A DNA stretch of 64,000 nucleotides from Nocardiopsis mwathae (GTDB lineage: Bacteria; Actinomycetota; Actinomycetes; Streptosporangiales; Streptosporangiaceae): positions 3,906,001 through 3,970,000 of the forward strand of contig NZ_JACHDS010000001.1 in NCBI RefSeq assembly GCF_014201195.1, written 5' to 3'. Shown in pieces: positions 42,031 through 51,447 of the stretch. Every line of letters begins with the position of its first letter. Within the stretch, counting starts at the first letter, position 1. Below the pieces are notes generated by a model, which saw only the letters and a list, made by a program, of their open reading frames with translations, had not been told where the DNA came from and made no database searches. The translations under genes and the position numbers were made by a program.

Positions 42031-42946
42031 ATGCCCGTCCTCCCCCGGGGCCGCTTCACCCCCACCCGCTTCTCGGCCGCGCTCGCCCTCGCCGCGACGA
42101 CCGCCCTCCTTTCCGCTTCCGCGGCCGCAGCGGACACCGTCGACTCCGCCGATGCCGGCGACGCCTACGTCCACACCAGCCCCGCCGCGTTCTTCGCCGA
42201 GCCGATCTCCGAGGAGCCCGAGGGCGCGGCGGCCATCTGATCGACGCACGCAGTTCGCCCCCGTGGCCGCCCCCTTCCACGTGGTGGCCACCCCCAAATC
42301 CCTGTCCGGCCACCTTTCCGGAGACGACCTCGTCGCCGCCGTCCAGGACCGCGTGGGCCACGAAGGCCTCTACGTACACATGGCCATCGGCCACCGGACG
42401 CTCGACGCCTTCACCACGCCGGGCGTGGACCTGCCGCTCGCCGACGCGCGGTCGGTGCTGCCGACGGACGACACCCTCACCCACCCCGTCCGGACACCGC
42501 GGGTCGCCGAGCGCTACGTGGACGCCCTGCTCGACCCCGACCTGCCCGAACGCGCCAACGGCCCCGCCGGCCCGGGCTTCATGACCGGGACGGTGGCGGC
42601 GGTCCTCGCCGGGGCCACCGCCGCCGACGTCCGGGCGCCTCCGGGCACCGCCCCCGAGTACCGGGACGCCCACGACCCGCCGGCCGCGCCGCCCGGCACC
42701 TGGCCCCGGGCGGGGAAGGCGGCCCGGACGCACCGGTGCGCGTGGCCGGCCCGCCGCACGGCCCCGGCTTCGGCCGCGGCAGCACCGGTGTCGGCGGCAT
42801 CCGCCCGATGCGCCAGCACTGCCGCGAGCGGGACGCACACCGCCGCGCCCCCTGCGGGGGCACGCGGGCGGACGATGACGCGACCGGAGCCGCGGACAGA
42901 GGCCGAGAGGCACCCAGAAGGCGGTTTCACGTCCCGTTTCCGTTGA
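42031..42946 (+). pseudogene. Frameshifted gene for a secreted or membrane protein
   Basis: A signal-peptide ORF (MPVLPRGRFTPTRFSAALAL ..., Ala-rich cleavage region) stops at TGA 42238-42240. The neighbouring frame then continues convincingly (TQFAPVAAPFHVVATP, DDLVAAVQDRVGHEGLYVHM, LADARSVLPTDD). Removing one base near 42237-42239 joins the two as AAIDRRTQFAP. The combined N-terminal half resembles TPM-like or other small secreted domains. After about 42610 the protein becomes low-complexity, suggesting further decay. A sequencing error cannot be excluded. Confidence 0.5.
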
Positions 42947-43004
42947 TCTCGGGGATACCGACCGAATAACGACGAGTATTACGTCGATATCTCCGAGATC
43001 GACG
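42941..43004. repeat. Palindromic repeat copy 4 (degenerate)
   Basis: The left side begins CGTTGATCTCGGGGATACCG (42941) and the right side ends ATATCTCCGAGATCGACG (43004). Over about 22 positions three differ, two of them allowing G-U pairing. It is the most decayed copy, lying at the end of the frameshifted gene, whose stop codon it contains, rather than between convergent genes. Confidence 0.72.
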
Positions 43005-43276
43005 AAAGGGCGGGAATCGGGAACCTCCACAGGGGAATTCCGTGGAATCGAAGCGGCGGTGAGCGAACTCCCCCGGGCGTGTTCCGTGCCGCAGGAAGAC
43101 CGGCCCGGCTAGCATTACTCCCTATCGAACCCCGTCGCACCGGCATCGCTTCACGATTGGAATCGAAGCACGCGGCGGGAACGGCGGTGATTTCCGCGCC
43201 GACAACGCACCGCGGCCGCCACCGTTTTCGGGCATTGGCGACGTACGGCCGTCATTCATTCACGGGGGTTTCCACC

Positions 43277-44398
43277 ATGCCGCTGCCGCGGTCGCGACTT
43301 CCACTCCTGCTGCTGGTCATCGCAGTGGTCGGGGTCGGGCTCATCATCACCGCGCGCACGGCGGACGCCGTGGGGTGGACGGCGGCCCTGGGGCTTGCCG
43401 CCACCGGTGCGGTCGGCCTCGCGATCGGCGTACTCGCCCTTCTGATGCGGCGGGTGATCGTGCAGATCCGCCGACTCGGCCGCACACTCGACACCAACAC
43501 CCGCAGCATGTCGGAGGCGATCGGCGAACACCGCGTCGAATTCACCGAGATCATCGAGGGAACCCGCACCGAACTCGCCGGGTCGGTCGACCGCGTGCGC
43601 GCGGCCGTCCGGGAAATCAACGGGAATCTCGACCACATTCGCCCGACCCCCGCCAACGGCTCCGAAGCCCATCACTTCGAGCGGTTTCCGAGAATCACCG
43701 ACCGCATCCCCCTCCCGCAGGACAACGGCGACCCCCGGCCGACCGACGAACCGGAACCGGGCGACGACCAAGGGCCGGGAGGCTGCGAGATCATGCAGGT
43801 CCGCCCGTTCGCCCCGACACCGCGCGGCTGGGCGGCCTCACCGGACGTGCAGCGGTTCGTCGCGCTGGCGGTCCTGGAGCGCCAACCCGCCCTTCTCGTC
43901 GAATGCGGGAGCGGGACCAGCAGCATCTGGCTCGGCGAGACCCTGCGCCGAACGGGCACCGGACGTCTGGTGGCGCTCGAACACGACGAGCGCTACGCGC
44001 GGCTCACCCGGGACATGGTGGCCGCCCACGGGCTGGACGGGATCGTCGAGGTGCGGTTCGCGCCGCTGGCCGACTGGCGGCCGCCCGGCGACGACGCCGG
44101 CACCGCCGCCGCCCGGCGCTGGTACCACCTCGACTCCATACACGACCTCGCCGGAATCGACATGCTCTTCGTCGACGGCCCGCCCACCGACGCGAGCGCC
44201 GAGGCCCGCTACCCCGCCGGCCCCGCCCTGCTCCCGCTGTGCTCGCCCTCCGCCCTCGTCGTCCTCGACGACGCCCAGGCCGCCGACGGCCGCGCCGTCA
44301 CCGAGCGCTGGCTGGACGACCACCCCGCACTACGCCGTGAGGGCCTGTCCGGCGACATCGACGTGCACGTCTTCACCTGGGAACGGGGAACGCGGTGA
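43277..44398 (+). CDS. Membrane-anchored SAM-dependent methyltransferase-like protein
   Basis: A 373-aa protein. Two N-terminal transmembrane helices (about 7-26 and 34-56) lead to a coiled-coil-like region (60-115, EHRVEFTEIIEGTRTELAGS), then a class I methyltransferase domain: LLVECGSGTSSIWLGETL (motif I, about 214-231), VALEHDERYARL (acidic motif II) and DMLFVDGPPTDASAEARY. This resembles O-methyltransferases acting on glycans or small molecules. The ATG has GGGGG 8 nt upstream. Its stop overlaps the start of the GT2 gene by 4 bp, so methylation of a glycan made by the neighbours is likely. Confidence 0.78.
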   Translation: MPLPRSRLPLLLLVIAVVGVGLIITARTADAVGWTAALGLAATGAVGLAIGVLALLMRRVIVQIRRLGRTLDTNTRSMSEAIGEHRVEFTEIIEGTRTELAGSVDRVRAAVREINGNLDHIRPTPANGSEAHHFERFPRITDRIPLPQDNGDPRPTDEPEPGDDQGPGGCEIMQVRPFAPTPRGWAASPDVQRFVALAVLERQPALLVECGSGTSSIWLGETLRRTGTGRLVALEHDERYARLTRDMVAAHGLDGIVEVRFAPLADWRPPGDDAGTAAARRWYHLDSIHDLAGIDMLFVDGPPTDASAEARYPAGPALLPLCSPSALVVLDDAQAADGRAVTERWLDDHPALRREGLSGDIDVHVFTWERGTR

Positions 44399-46458
44399 TA
44401 CCCGACACGGTGCGTGCCGCACTGGAGCTGTCGGGCCACCAGGGCGCGGTGCTGTGCCACATCGGCGGTGACACGGCCCGCGACCTGCTCCCGGCCCGCC
44501 CGCCCGGGAAGGGCGACCGCGTCCTCGACCTCGACGACGCCGTTCCCGAGGCCCCCGGCGACCCCGCGCCCCCCGGTACCGGCACCGACGCGCGGCCGAC
44601 CCCGGTCGGCCTCGCCGTCCTCATCGCCGCCACGCCCGCCGACCTGCGACGCGCCGTCCTCCCCAGCGAGGCGCTCCCGGCCTCCGCCCACCTCCTCCTC
44701 GGCATCCGCGCCCTCCCGAGGAACGGCACCCCGCCGTTGCCCTCGGCCCCCGGCCTGAACCAGTGGGCCGACCTCCACACCCTGCACGCCCAACGCCACG
44801 CCGACGACGCCTGGACGTGTGAGTTCCGATTCCTGGAACCGGTCGCCGTGCGGGAGGCGGTACTGGCGGTGGCCCGCGCGGTCGGCGGCGGCCGACGCCA
44901 GCGGCCCGCCTCACCCCTCGCCGGTCTGAGCGGCCCGGACGCCTCCCTGTGGTGCCCGGGCGACCCGACGGCGGTCGCGGTCCCCGATCCGGGCGGCCCC
45001 GTGCCCCTGCTCAGGGCGGCTCCCGTCGCCGACATCGCGCTGCGCTCCCATAACGGCCGGCCGCCGCACTGGACCGACGACACGGTCGCCTGCACCGACC
45101 GGCCCGGCCTCGCCACACTCTCCTGGGCGCGCCTCGGCCACGGCGGCGACGGCACACGCCTGCGCGACCTGCACCCCGGCGCGCTGGACGTCGACGACGT
45201 CCCCCCGATCGACGAGCGCGCCGTCAACCCGACCGGTTTCCGGTCGACGCCCGGCCCGCACATCGGCGGCCTGGTCCCCCGCCCGGACCGGTGGGCCGTG
45301 GTCGTCGGCAGGACGGTCCTCCTCCGTGTCCCCGACTCCGGCACCGTCACCGACGTCGACCTCGACCGGCTCCGCCACCTGCGCGGGGTACGCGTGGAAT
45401 GGCACCGGCACAGCGGGCCCCTGGCGGCCGTGCGCGCGGTCGCCGGCCTGGCGGCGGGCGGTGTGCCGGTGTTCAGCGACCCGGTGCCCCGGTGGGGCCG
45501 GTGCCTCGGCGACGACCTGTGCTCCCTGCTCACCTCGGTCACCGCCGACGACCTGGCCGACCCGCTCACCCGCGAGGAGCACAGCGTGCGGCTGCGCCGG
45601 GCCGCGCTGCGCACCCACGGCTCCCTGGCCCGCTGGCGGCGGATCGGCGCCGGCGCCGGGTTCCCGGTTCCTCCGGAGCCGTCGGTCTCGGTCGTCCTGT
45701 GCACCCGACGCCCCGGGCTGCTGGACTTCGCGCTGCGGCAGATCGCCCTGCAGCGCGGCGTCGACCTCGAAGTGGTCCTGGGTCTGCACGGTGTGGAGCC
45801 GGACCTCCCCGAGGTGCGCGCGGCCGTCGCCGCCTTCCGCGCCTCCGGGCGCGAGATCACCGTCCACGCCGCCGACGGCGGCACCCGCTTCGGAACGGTG
45901 CTGAACCGGCTCGCGGCCAAGGCGGGCGGGAGCGTCATCGCCAAGATGGACGATGACGACTGGTACTCGCCGGACCACCTCTCCGACCTGCTGCTGGCCC
46001 GCGACTACTCGGGGGCCGACGTGGTCGGGTGCCCCGACGAGTACGTCTACGTGGTCGACCTGCACCAGACGATCCGCCGCCCCGCCGAGGTGGAGCGGAC
46101 CGTCCCGGCGGTTTCGGGGGGAACCATCACCATGGACCGCGCCGTCCTGGAGGACATGGTCGCGTTCCGCCCCCTCGCCGTCTCCGAGGACAACCAGTTC
46201 CTGCACAACGTGGTGCGCTCCGGCGGCCGCATCTACATCACCCACGGGCTCGGCTACGTGACGCGCCGCTGCAGGTCAGGCCATACGTGGGACGACGGGA
46301 CCGCGTTCTATCTGCGCCGCGGCGGCCAGCAGTGGTACGGGTGGCGGCCCAGTGCCCTGCTGGACTGCGATCCCTCGCTCGTTCCGCAGCCGCCGCACAC
46401 CACCCGAGCAACGCACATGGAGAGAGACAGTGACGGTCGTCGACAAGGCATCGCCTGA
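44395..46458 (+). CDS. Family 2 glycosyltransferase with long N-terminal extension
   Basis: A 687-aa protein starting at GTG 44395 (GTGA overlap). The C-terminal third is a GT-A domain: SVVLCTRRPGLLDFALRQIA, then the metal-binding MDDDDWYSPDHLSDLL, GADVVGCPDEYVYV, AVSEDNQFLHNVV and a Cys/Arg tail. The first 400 residues are not a known glycosyltransferase part; they contain FRSTPGPHIGGLVPRPDRWAV and may be a partner- or acceptor-binding region. It is the second gene of the surface-glycan operon. Confidence 0.83.
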   Translation: MIPDTVRAALELSGHQGAVLCHIGGDTARDLLPARPPGKGDRVLDLDDAVPEAPGDPAPPGTGTDARPTPVGLAVLIAATPADLRRAVLPSEALPASAHLLLGIRALPRNGTPPLPSAPGLNQWADLHTLHAQRHADDAWTCEFRFLEPVAVREAVLAVARAVGGGRRQRPASPLAGLSGPDASLWCPGDPTAVAVPDPGGPVPLLRAAPVADIALRSHNGRPPHWTDDTVACTDRPGLATLSWARLGHGGDGTRLRDLHPGALDVDDVPPIDERAVNPTGFRSTPGPHIGGLVPRPDRWAVVVGRTVLLRVPDSGTVTDVDLDRLRHLRGVRVEWHRHSGPLAAVRAVAGLAAGGVPVFSDPVPRWGRCLGDDLCSLLTSVTADDLADPLTREEHSVRLRRAALRTHGSLARWRRIGAGAGFPVPPEPSVSVVLCTRRPGLLDFALRQIALQRGVDLEVVLGLHGVEPDLPEVRAAVAAFRASGREITVHAADGGTRFGTVLNRLAAKAGGSVIAKMDDDDWYSPDHLSDLLLARDYSGADVVGCPDEYVYVVDLHQTIRRPAEVERTVPAVSGGTITMDRAVLEDMVAFRPLAVSEDNQFLHNVVRSGGRIYITHGLGYVTRRCRSGHTWDDGTAFYLRRGGQQWYGWRPSALLDCDPSLVPQPPHTTRATHMERDSDGRRQGIA

Positions 46459-48106
46459 ACCAGGGGGCGTGGCACCGCGGAGCGAGGAGTCGGGGCCCGT
46501 CCTCCACCAGCCGCGGATCCGCCGCAACGACTACTCCGTGCTGATACCGCCGCAGCTCGGCGAGTGGACGCCCACCCTGGACGTGTCGGTGGTCATCCCC
46601 GCCCACGGCAACGCCGACAAGCTGCCCCTGGTGCTGGCCGCGCTCGCCGCGCAGAGCTACCCCGAGCGCCTCATGCAGACCGTCGTCGTCGACGACGGCA
46701 GTGACCCGCCGCTCACCCTGCCGGAGATCCGGCCGGAGCGGACCCGGATCGTGCGCCCCGACCCGTCGGTGTGGGGGCCCGGCGGCGCGGTCAACACCGG
46801 CGTGGCGGTCTCGGAGGGGGCGGTGGTCCTGCGCCTCGACTCCGACATGCTGATCCACCGCGACCACGTGGAGTCGCAGCTGCGCTGGCACCACCGGGCC
46901 GACTACCTCGGTGTGATCGGCGACAAGCGGTTCGTGGACTTCACGCCGGGCGACCTCAGCGCGCAGGAGGCCTTCGAGGCCGTCCGCGACGGGCGTGCCG
47001 CCGAGCTGTTCGGCCGTGACAACGGGCCGGAGGTGTGGATCGAGCGGATCCTGAACCGTACCGACCGGCTGCGCTCCGAGGGGCCACGCGCCTACCGGGT
47101 GTTCACCGGCGCCACCTGTTCGGTGCGCCGCGAGCTCTTCGACGCCGTCGGGGGCATGGACCCCACGCTGCTGCTCGGCGAGGACGTCGAGCTGGGGTAC
47201 AGGCTCGCCCAGGCCGGGGTGGTCTTCATCCCCGAACTGGGGGCCGGCGCCTGGCACCTCGGCGAGGCGCGGACGCGGATGCGCCACGAGGAGGCCACCC
47301 GCTACCGGATCCCCTCCGTCGGACACCGCATCCCCGACTCCGACCTGCGGCGGGACATCCGCGGGCGGCGCTGGCAGGTGCCCTACGTCGACGCGGTCAT
47401 CGACGTCGGCGACCACCCCTGGGAAAGGGTCCGCGACACCGTCGACGGCCTGCTGACCGGTGAGGTCGACGACGTCCGCGTCACGCTCGTCGGGCCGTGG
47501 GCCGAGCTGGACGCCGACGAAAGGCGGGCTCCGCTCGACGACCCGCGCCTCGACCTGCGCCTGCTGCGGGAGACCTACCGGACGGACGACCGTGTGCGGT
47601 TCGGCGATGTCCCCCCGGTTCGGGACGGTGCCGTGCCGTTCCGGTTCACGCTTCCCGCCGACAGCCGCCCCACCCGCTGGGCCCTGCGCACGCTGATCGA
47701 GACCGCCGACCGGGAACGCGCCGGGCTGGTCGGGGTGCTGCTGCGCGGCTCCGGCGAGGAGGCGCCCTATCCGCGCCTCGAACGCACCGCCGCCTTCGCC
47801 CGCGCCTACCGCCTCGGCGCGACGGCCGCCGACGTGGACCGGCTCGTCGACGAGATCTACGGAGTGCGGTGGGTGGACGGGGACGGTGTGTTCGCCGACG
47901 ACCGCGAGCACCGCGAGCCGACACCCTGCTGTGCGTGCCAGGAGAAGCTGGAGGACGCCCGGCGCCAGGCCGGTCGGGAGCGGATCCGCGCCGAACGGGA
48001 GCGCGCCCGTGCCGACCGGTACGACCGCCAGCTGCGGTGGCTGCGTGAGTCCCCCTCGCCCGGGCTGTGGCGACGCATCCTGCCCGAGCGCTGGTCGCGC
48101 GACTGA
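46430..48106 (+). CDS. Family 2 glycosyltransferase
   Basis: A 558-aa protein. The N-terminal GT-A domain is clear: DVSVVIPAHGNADKLPLVLA, VVVDDGSDPP, NTGVAVSEGAVVLRLDSDML (DxD-type), GATCSVRRELFDAVGGMDP, LLGEDVELGYRLAQAG, typical of GalNAc-transferase-like GT27/GT2 members. A C-terminal part with an adaptor-like region and a coiled coil follows (ARRQAGRERIRAERERARAD). GTG 46430 has GGAGAGAG upstream and overlaps the previous gene by 29 bp. A strong hairpin closes the operon. Confidence 0.86.
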   Translation: MTVVDKASPEPGGVAPRSEESGPVLHQPRIRRNDYSVLIPPQLGEWTPTLDVSVVIPAHGNADKLPLVLAALAAQSYPERLMQTVVVDDGSDPPLTLPEIRPERTRIVRPDPSVWGPGGAVNTGVAVSEGAVVLRLDSDMLIHRDHVESQLRWHHRADYLGVIGDKRFVDFTPGDLSAQEAFEAVRDGRAAELFGRDNGPEVWIERILNRTDRLRSEGPRAYRVFTGATCSVRRELFDAVGGMDPTLLLGEDVELGYRLAQAGVVFIPELGAGAWHLGEARTRMRHEEATRYRIPSVGHRIPDSDLRRDIRGRRWQVPYVDAVIDVGDHPWERVRDTVDGLLTGEVDDVRVTLVGPWAELDADERRAPLDDPRLDLRLLRETYRTDDRVRFGDVPPVRDGAVPFRFTLPADSRPTRWALRTLIETADRERAGLVGVLLRGSGEEAPYPRLERTAAFARAYRLGATAADVDRLVDEIYGVRWVDGDGVFADDREHREPTPCCACQEKLEDARRQAGRERIRAERERARADRYDRQLRWLRESPSPGLWRRILPERWSRD

Positions 48107-48108
48107 GA

Positions 48109-48140
48109 AGCGTCCCCTGCCCTCCGGGGCAGGGGACGCT
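48109..48140 (+). terminator. Terminator of the methyltransferase-glycosyltransferase operon
   Basis: Perfect 14-bp arms AGCGTCCCCTGCCC (48109-48122) and complement (48127-48140) with a 4-nt loop lie 3 nt after the stop codon. It also lies 28 bp from the end of the convergent DUF418 gene and may serve both. Confidence 0.8.
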
Positions 48141-48167
48141 CCGGCGGCGCGGGCCGTCGGAGCCGGC

Positions 48168-49427
48168 TCAGCCGACCTTGAGGACGCCGCCCCGGTCTCC
48201 GGAGGCGGGCCCGGGAGCGGCGGCCGGGCGGGCGGGGGCGGGGGTGCGGCGCCAGGTGGGGATCTCCAGGTTGGTGACGGCGCGGAGCACCCACTCGATC
48301 GGGCCGTAGGTGTGCACGGCCATCCAGCGGGCGCTCAGCCACAGCTGGGCCGCGTAGATCGCGACGGCGATCAGCAGTACGTAGGCCGGGGCGACCCGGC
48401 CGACCAGGCCGAAGCCGAACCCGGTGAAGATGATCGCGCAGATCAGCGACTGGCCCAGGTAGTTGGACAGCGCCATGCGCCCGGCCGGGGCCAGCGCGGC
48501 GGCGAGCCGCGCGCCGCGCTCGCTCTGGAAGAACCGCAGCAGCGTGGCGGCGTAGGCGGCGGACAGGAACGGGCCGGTGAGGATGACCATGGACAGCGCG
48601 TAGACGTCGCTGGTGCCGCCCATGTCGGCCAGGGCCAGCGAGCCGACCAGGCCGACCGGGAAGCCGATCCACTGGACGAGGCGCAGCGCGCGGTCGTGGG
48701 CGCCGACGTCGGCGAGCACCCGGTGGCGACCGGCGGCCAGACCGACGAGGAACGCGGCGAAGGCGACCGGACCCTGCATGCCCACCAGCGCGACCGCCAT
48801 GTGCGGCAGCGCCTGCACGTGCTCCATGATCACCGTGGCGGGGCTTGCGGCGAGAGCAGCCGTGGTGTGGGCACCGGCGGCCAGCGCGGCGTCGGCGTCG
48901 AACGCCGCCATCCCGCTCAGCCCGAGCCAGCGGAACTGGATCACGACCAGGCCGACCAGCACCGCCGCCGTGATGAGCGCGGTGCGCGCCGTGACCCGGT
49001 GCATCGCCAGCAGCAGCAGGCCGAGCAGGGCGTAGGTGGTGAGGATGTCGCCCTGGAAGAGCAGCACCGCGTGCAGCGCCCCGATGACGAACAGCCCGCC
49101 CAGGCGGCGCAGGAAGCGCCACCTGAAGTCGACGCCCTTCCGCTGCGCCGAGTCGAGCTGCAGCGTGAAGCTGTAGCCGAACAGGAACGAGAAGAGCAGG
49201 TAGAACTTCGTCTCGAAGAACATCGCCACGAACCAGTGCACGCCCTTGTCCATGAGGGACGTGAAGGCGGGGTCGTGCACCTGGTGGAAGGTGTAACCCG
49301 AGGCGAAGAAGCCGATGTTGACGACCAGGATTCCGAAGAGCGCGAAGCTGCGCAGCGCATCGAGGTCGAGGATCCGCCGCTGCGGAGTGGTCGGCTTGGA
49401 GGGGCTGTTCACCGCGCTTGTGCTCAT
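48168..49427 (-). CDS. DUF418 family membrane protein
   Basis: A 419-aa polytopic membrane protein of the DUF418/acyltransferase-3-like group. The N-terminus RILDLDALRSFALFGILVVN is typical, followed by repeated helices and the C-terminal DUF418 block with GRMALSNYLGQSLICAIIF, LSARWMAVHTYGPIEWVLRA. Members are thought to be membrane transferases or transporters; the substrate is unknown. ATG 49427 is preferred because the conserved start follows; the frame is open upstream without a ribosome site. The C-terminal 30 residues are Pro/Ala-rich. Confidence 0.85.
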   Translation of the reverse strand: MSTSAVNSPSKPTTPQRRILDLDALRSFALFGILVVNIGFFASGYTFHQVHDPAFTSLMDKGVHWFVAMFFETKFYLLFSFLFGYSFTLQLDSAQRKGVDFRWRFLRRLGGLFVIGALHAVLLFQGDILTTYALLGLLLLAMHRVTARTALITAAVLVGLVVIQFRWLGLSGMAAFDADAALAAGAHTTAALAASPATVIMEHVQALPHMAVALVGMQGPVAFAAFLVGLAAGRHRVLADVGAHDRALRLVQWIGFPVGLVGSLALADMGGTSDVYALSMVILTGPFLSAAYAATLLRFFQSERGARLAAALAPAGRMALSNYLGQSLICAIIFTGFGFGLVGRVAPAYVLLIAVAIYAAQLWLSARWMAVHTYGPIEWVLRAVTNLEIPTWRRTPAPARPAAAPGPASGDRGGVLKVG

Positions 49428-49595
49428 GTCGTCGAAGGTACTGATCAGGCGACTCACCAGGCCATATGCCAGGCTTGCCGGTGCGGGGTGGGGGACGTCT
49501 TCACACACAGTGGTGGCGTGGGAACGTGGTGAGTGGTGCCTGCACCCCTCCCGCCCGGCGCCGCAGAGCCGAGGCCGCCGGTCCGCGGCCCCCGG

Positions 49596-51113
49596 TCAGG
49601 AACCGCCCACCAGCACCACTCCCAGGACGGCCGGTTCGTCGCCGCGGTTCGACCAGGTGTGGTCGACCCTGTCCCGGACGAGCACGTCACCGGGGCCCAG
49701 CTCCACCTCGCGGCCGTCCAGGACGCAGACCACCGTCCCGGCCAGGACGATGAAATAGCCGGTGGCGGCGTCGGTACCCGGCCCCACGCCGACCGGGCCA
49801 CCATCCGCCGCCTCACCGCCCACGCCCAGCACGCGCCGGACATCGGGCTCCTGCCGGCTCTCCCTGCCACCGGTACCCTCCCGCCGCACCCGGTCCGGCT
49901 GGAGGTAGAACATCCGGAAAACGCTGCCACCCCGCGGCGGGCCGGAATCCTCCACTACGACGGGGACACCGCGCTCCCCACCGCCGGTGCGCCAGAAGTC
50001 GTCGACCGCACCGGCGGCGCCCTCGGCCCGGGCCGGGGTGGCCTCGGACAGGGCGGCGGGGCGGCCGTCGCCTCCCGGACTCGCGATGAGGAGGCGCGCG
50101 GAGGCGGGGAGTGGCGGCAGGTCGCGCCGACCGCGCCGGGTGCGGCAGGAGAAGCGCGTCCGGTGGCCGCCGCTGTCGGGGGCGTCGCTCGGCGCGCTCT
50201 CCGCGCTCTCCGCGCTCTCCGCGGTGTCGGCGGTGTCGGCGGGGCGCTCCGTCCCGTGCGGCGGGCGGATGGACTCGGCGAGCAGGGCGCCCAGCGCCTC
50301 CTGCTCGATGGCGAGTGCGGCGTCGATTCCGGCCATGGCCGCGACGCGGTAGGCGGTGGAGACGAGCGTCGCCCGCGCGGTGGAGGCGTCGTGGGGTGCG
50401 GCCGGGCGCGCCGGGGTGGCGGGGGCGGCCGCCATCCGGTGCCCGAGGCGGTCCCAGGGCTGCACGGGGTCCGGGTTGGCGGCGATCCACGCCTCGGCCT
50501 GGTGCTGCAGGGCGTCGGAGTCGGGGGCGATCTCCTCGACCAGGCCGAGCGCCCGCGCGCGCCGGGGCGGGTAGGCGGCGTCTTCGTGTAACAGGTTGGC
50601 CAGCGCCGCCGCCGGCCCCCAGCGGTGCACGACGCGCGAGACGCCCCCGGCGAGCGGGAGCAGGCCCGCATCAGCGTCAGGGAGCCCGACCCGGGACCCG
50701 TCGTCCTCGACGGCGATGCGGTGGTGGCAGGCGAGCGCCAGCTCGAAGCCCGCCCCCAGCGCGCTGCCGTCGATGGCCGCGACGACGGGGACACCGAGCC
50801 GCTCCAGGCGGCGCAGGGTCGTGCGCAACGTGCCCAGGGCGGCGTCGCGGCCGCGCCGGTCGCAGGCGAACCGCTCCAGCGTCGCGGGGGCGGTGCCGAG
50901 CATGAACGTCGGCTTGGCCGAGGTGAGGATGACCCCGGTGATGTCCTCCCGGGACCGGTGGAGGTGGTCGACCGCATCCGACAGCGCGTCGATGAGGCCG
51001 CCGGTGAGCAGGTTGGCGCCGTGCCCGTGCCGGTCGAGGACGAGGGTGACGACGCCGGTGAAGTCGAGGTGCCACCGCAGCGGGCGGGGCGGCGAGGCGC
51101 TCGCGGCCATCAT
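49596..51113 (-). CDS. Crotonase (enoyl-CoA hydratase-like)-cupin fusion protein
   Basis: A protein of about 505 aa. The N-terminal part (about 10-240) is a crotonase fold: VTLVLDRHGHGANLLTGGLI, FMLGTAPATLERF, VVAAIDGSALGAGFELALAC, SRVGLPDADAGLLPLAGG. A linker rich in Asp/Ala/Glu/Ser (TAESAESAESA) follows. The C-terminal 150 residues are a cupin like those in small stand-alone enzymes: GTDAATGYFIVLAGTVVCVL, ELGPGDVLVRDRVDHTWSN. Between the domains I see no ATG or GTG that could start a separate cupin gene. ATG 51113 is followed by a second ATG; a GTG at 51176 is also possible. Confidence 0.7.
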   Translation of the reverse strand: MMAASASPPRPLRWHLDFTGVVTLVLDRHGHGANLLTGGLIDALSDAVDHLHRSREDITGVILTSAKPTFMLGTAPATLERFACDRRGRDAALGTLRTTLRRLERLGVPVVAAIDGSALGAGFELALACHHRIAVEDDGSRVGLPDADAGLLPLAGGVSRVVHRWGPAAALANLLHEDAAYPPRRARALGLVEEIAPDSDALQHQAEAWIAANPDPVQPWDRLGHRMAAAPATPARPAAPHDASTARATLVSTAYRVAAMAGIDAALAIEQEALGALLAESIRPPHGTERPADTADTAESAESAESAPSDAPDSGGHRTRFSCRTRRGRRDLPPLPASARLLIASPGGDGRPAALSEATPARAEGAAGAVDDFWRTGGGERGVPVVVEDSGPPRGGSVFRMFYLQPDRVRREGTGGRESRQEPDVRRVLGVGGEAADGGPVGVGPGTDAATGYFIVLAGTVVCVLDGREVELGPGDVLVRDRVDHTWSNRGDEPAVLGVVLVGGS

Positions 51114-51447
51114 GGGCGGATCCGGGCGGCGGGACTCGGGGGTGTCCCGGCGATCCCGGGGGCGGCTTCGGGGCACTCATGGGCCGGGGTCGGCCGGGGC
51201 CCTCGCATCTCGTCCTCGGTGCGGGTCAGCATCTCGCGGACCACACCCCTCGGACCGGGGAGCGGCGCGAGCGCCCACCGCAGCGGCGGGCGCTCGTCGG
51301 CACCGGGAGGGGCGGACACTCGCAGGGGACCGAGGATTCGCACACCATCATCACGTCCTTACCGGAGGACGGCGAAGGACACCGCGACCCGCCGACGTTG
51401 TCACGGTCGGCCTTCACCTCTCCCGTCGTCAGGCCCGAAGGCGGGAG
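51114..51447. other. Intergenic region between TetR and crotonase-cupin genes
   Basis: 334 bp with no convincing gene and no clear repeat. The leftward promoter for the crotonase-cupin gene probably lies here. Nothing else is recognised. Confidence 0.4.
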
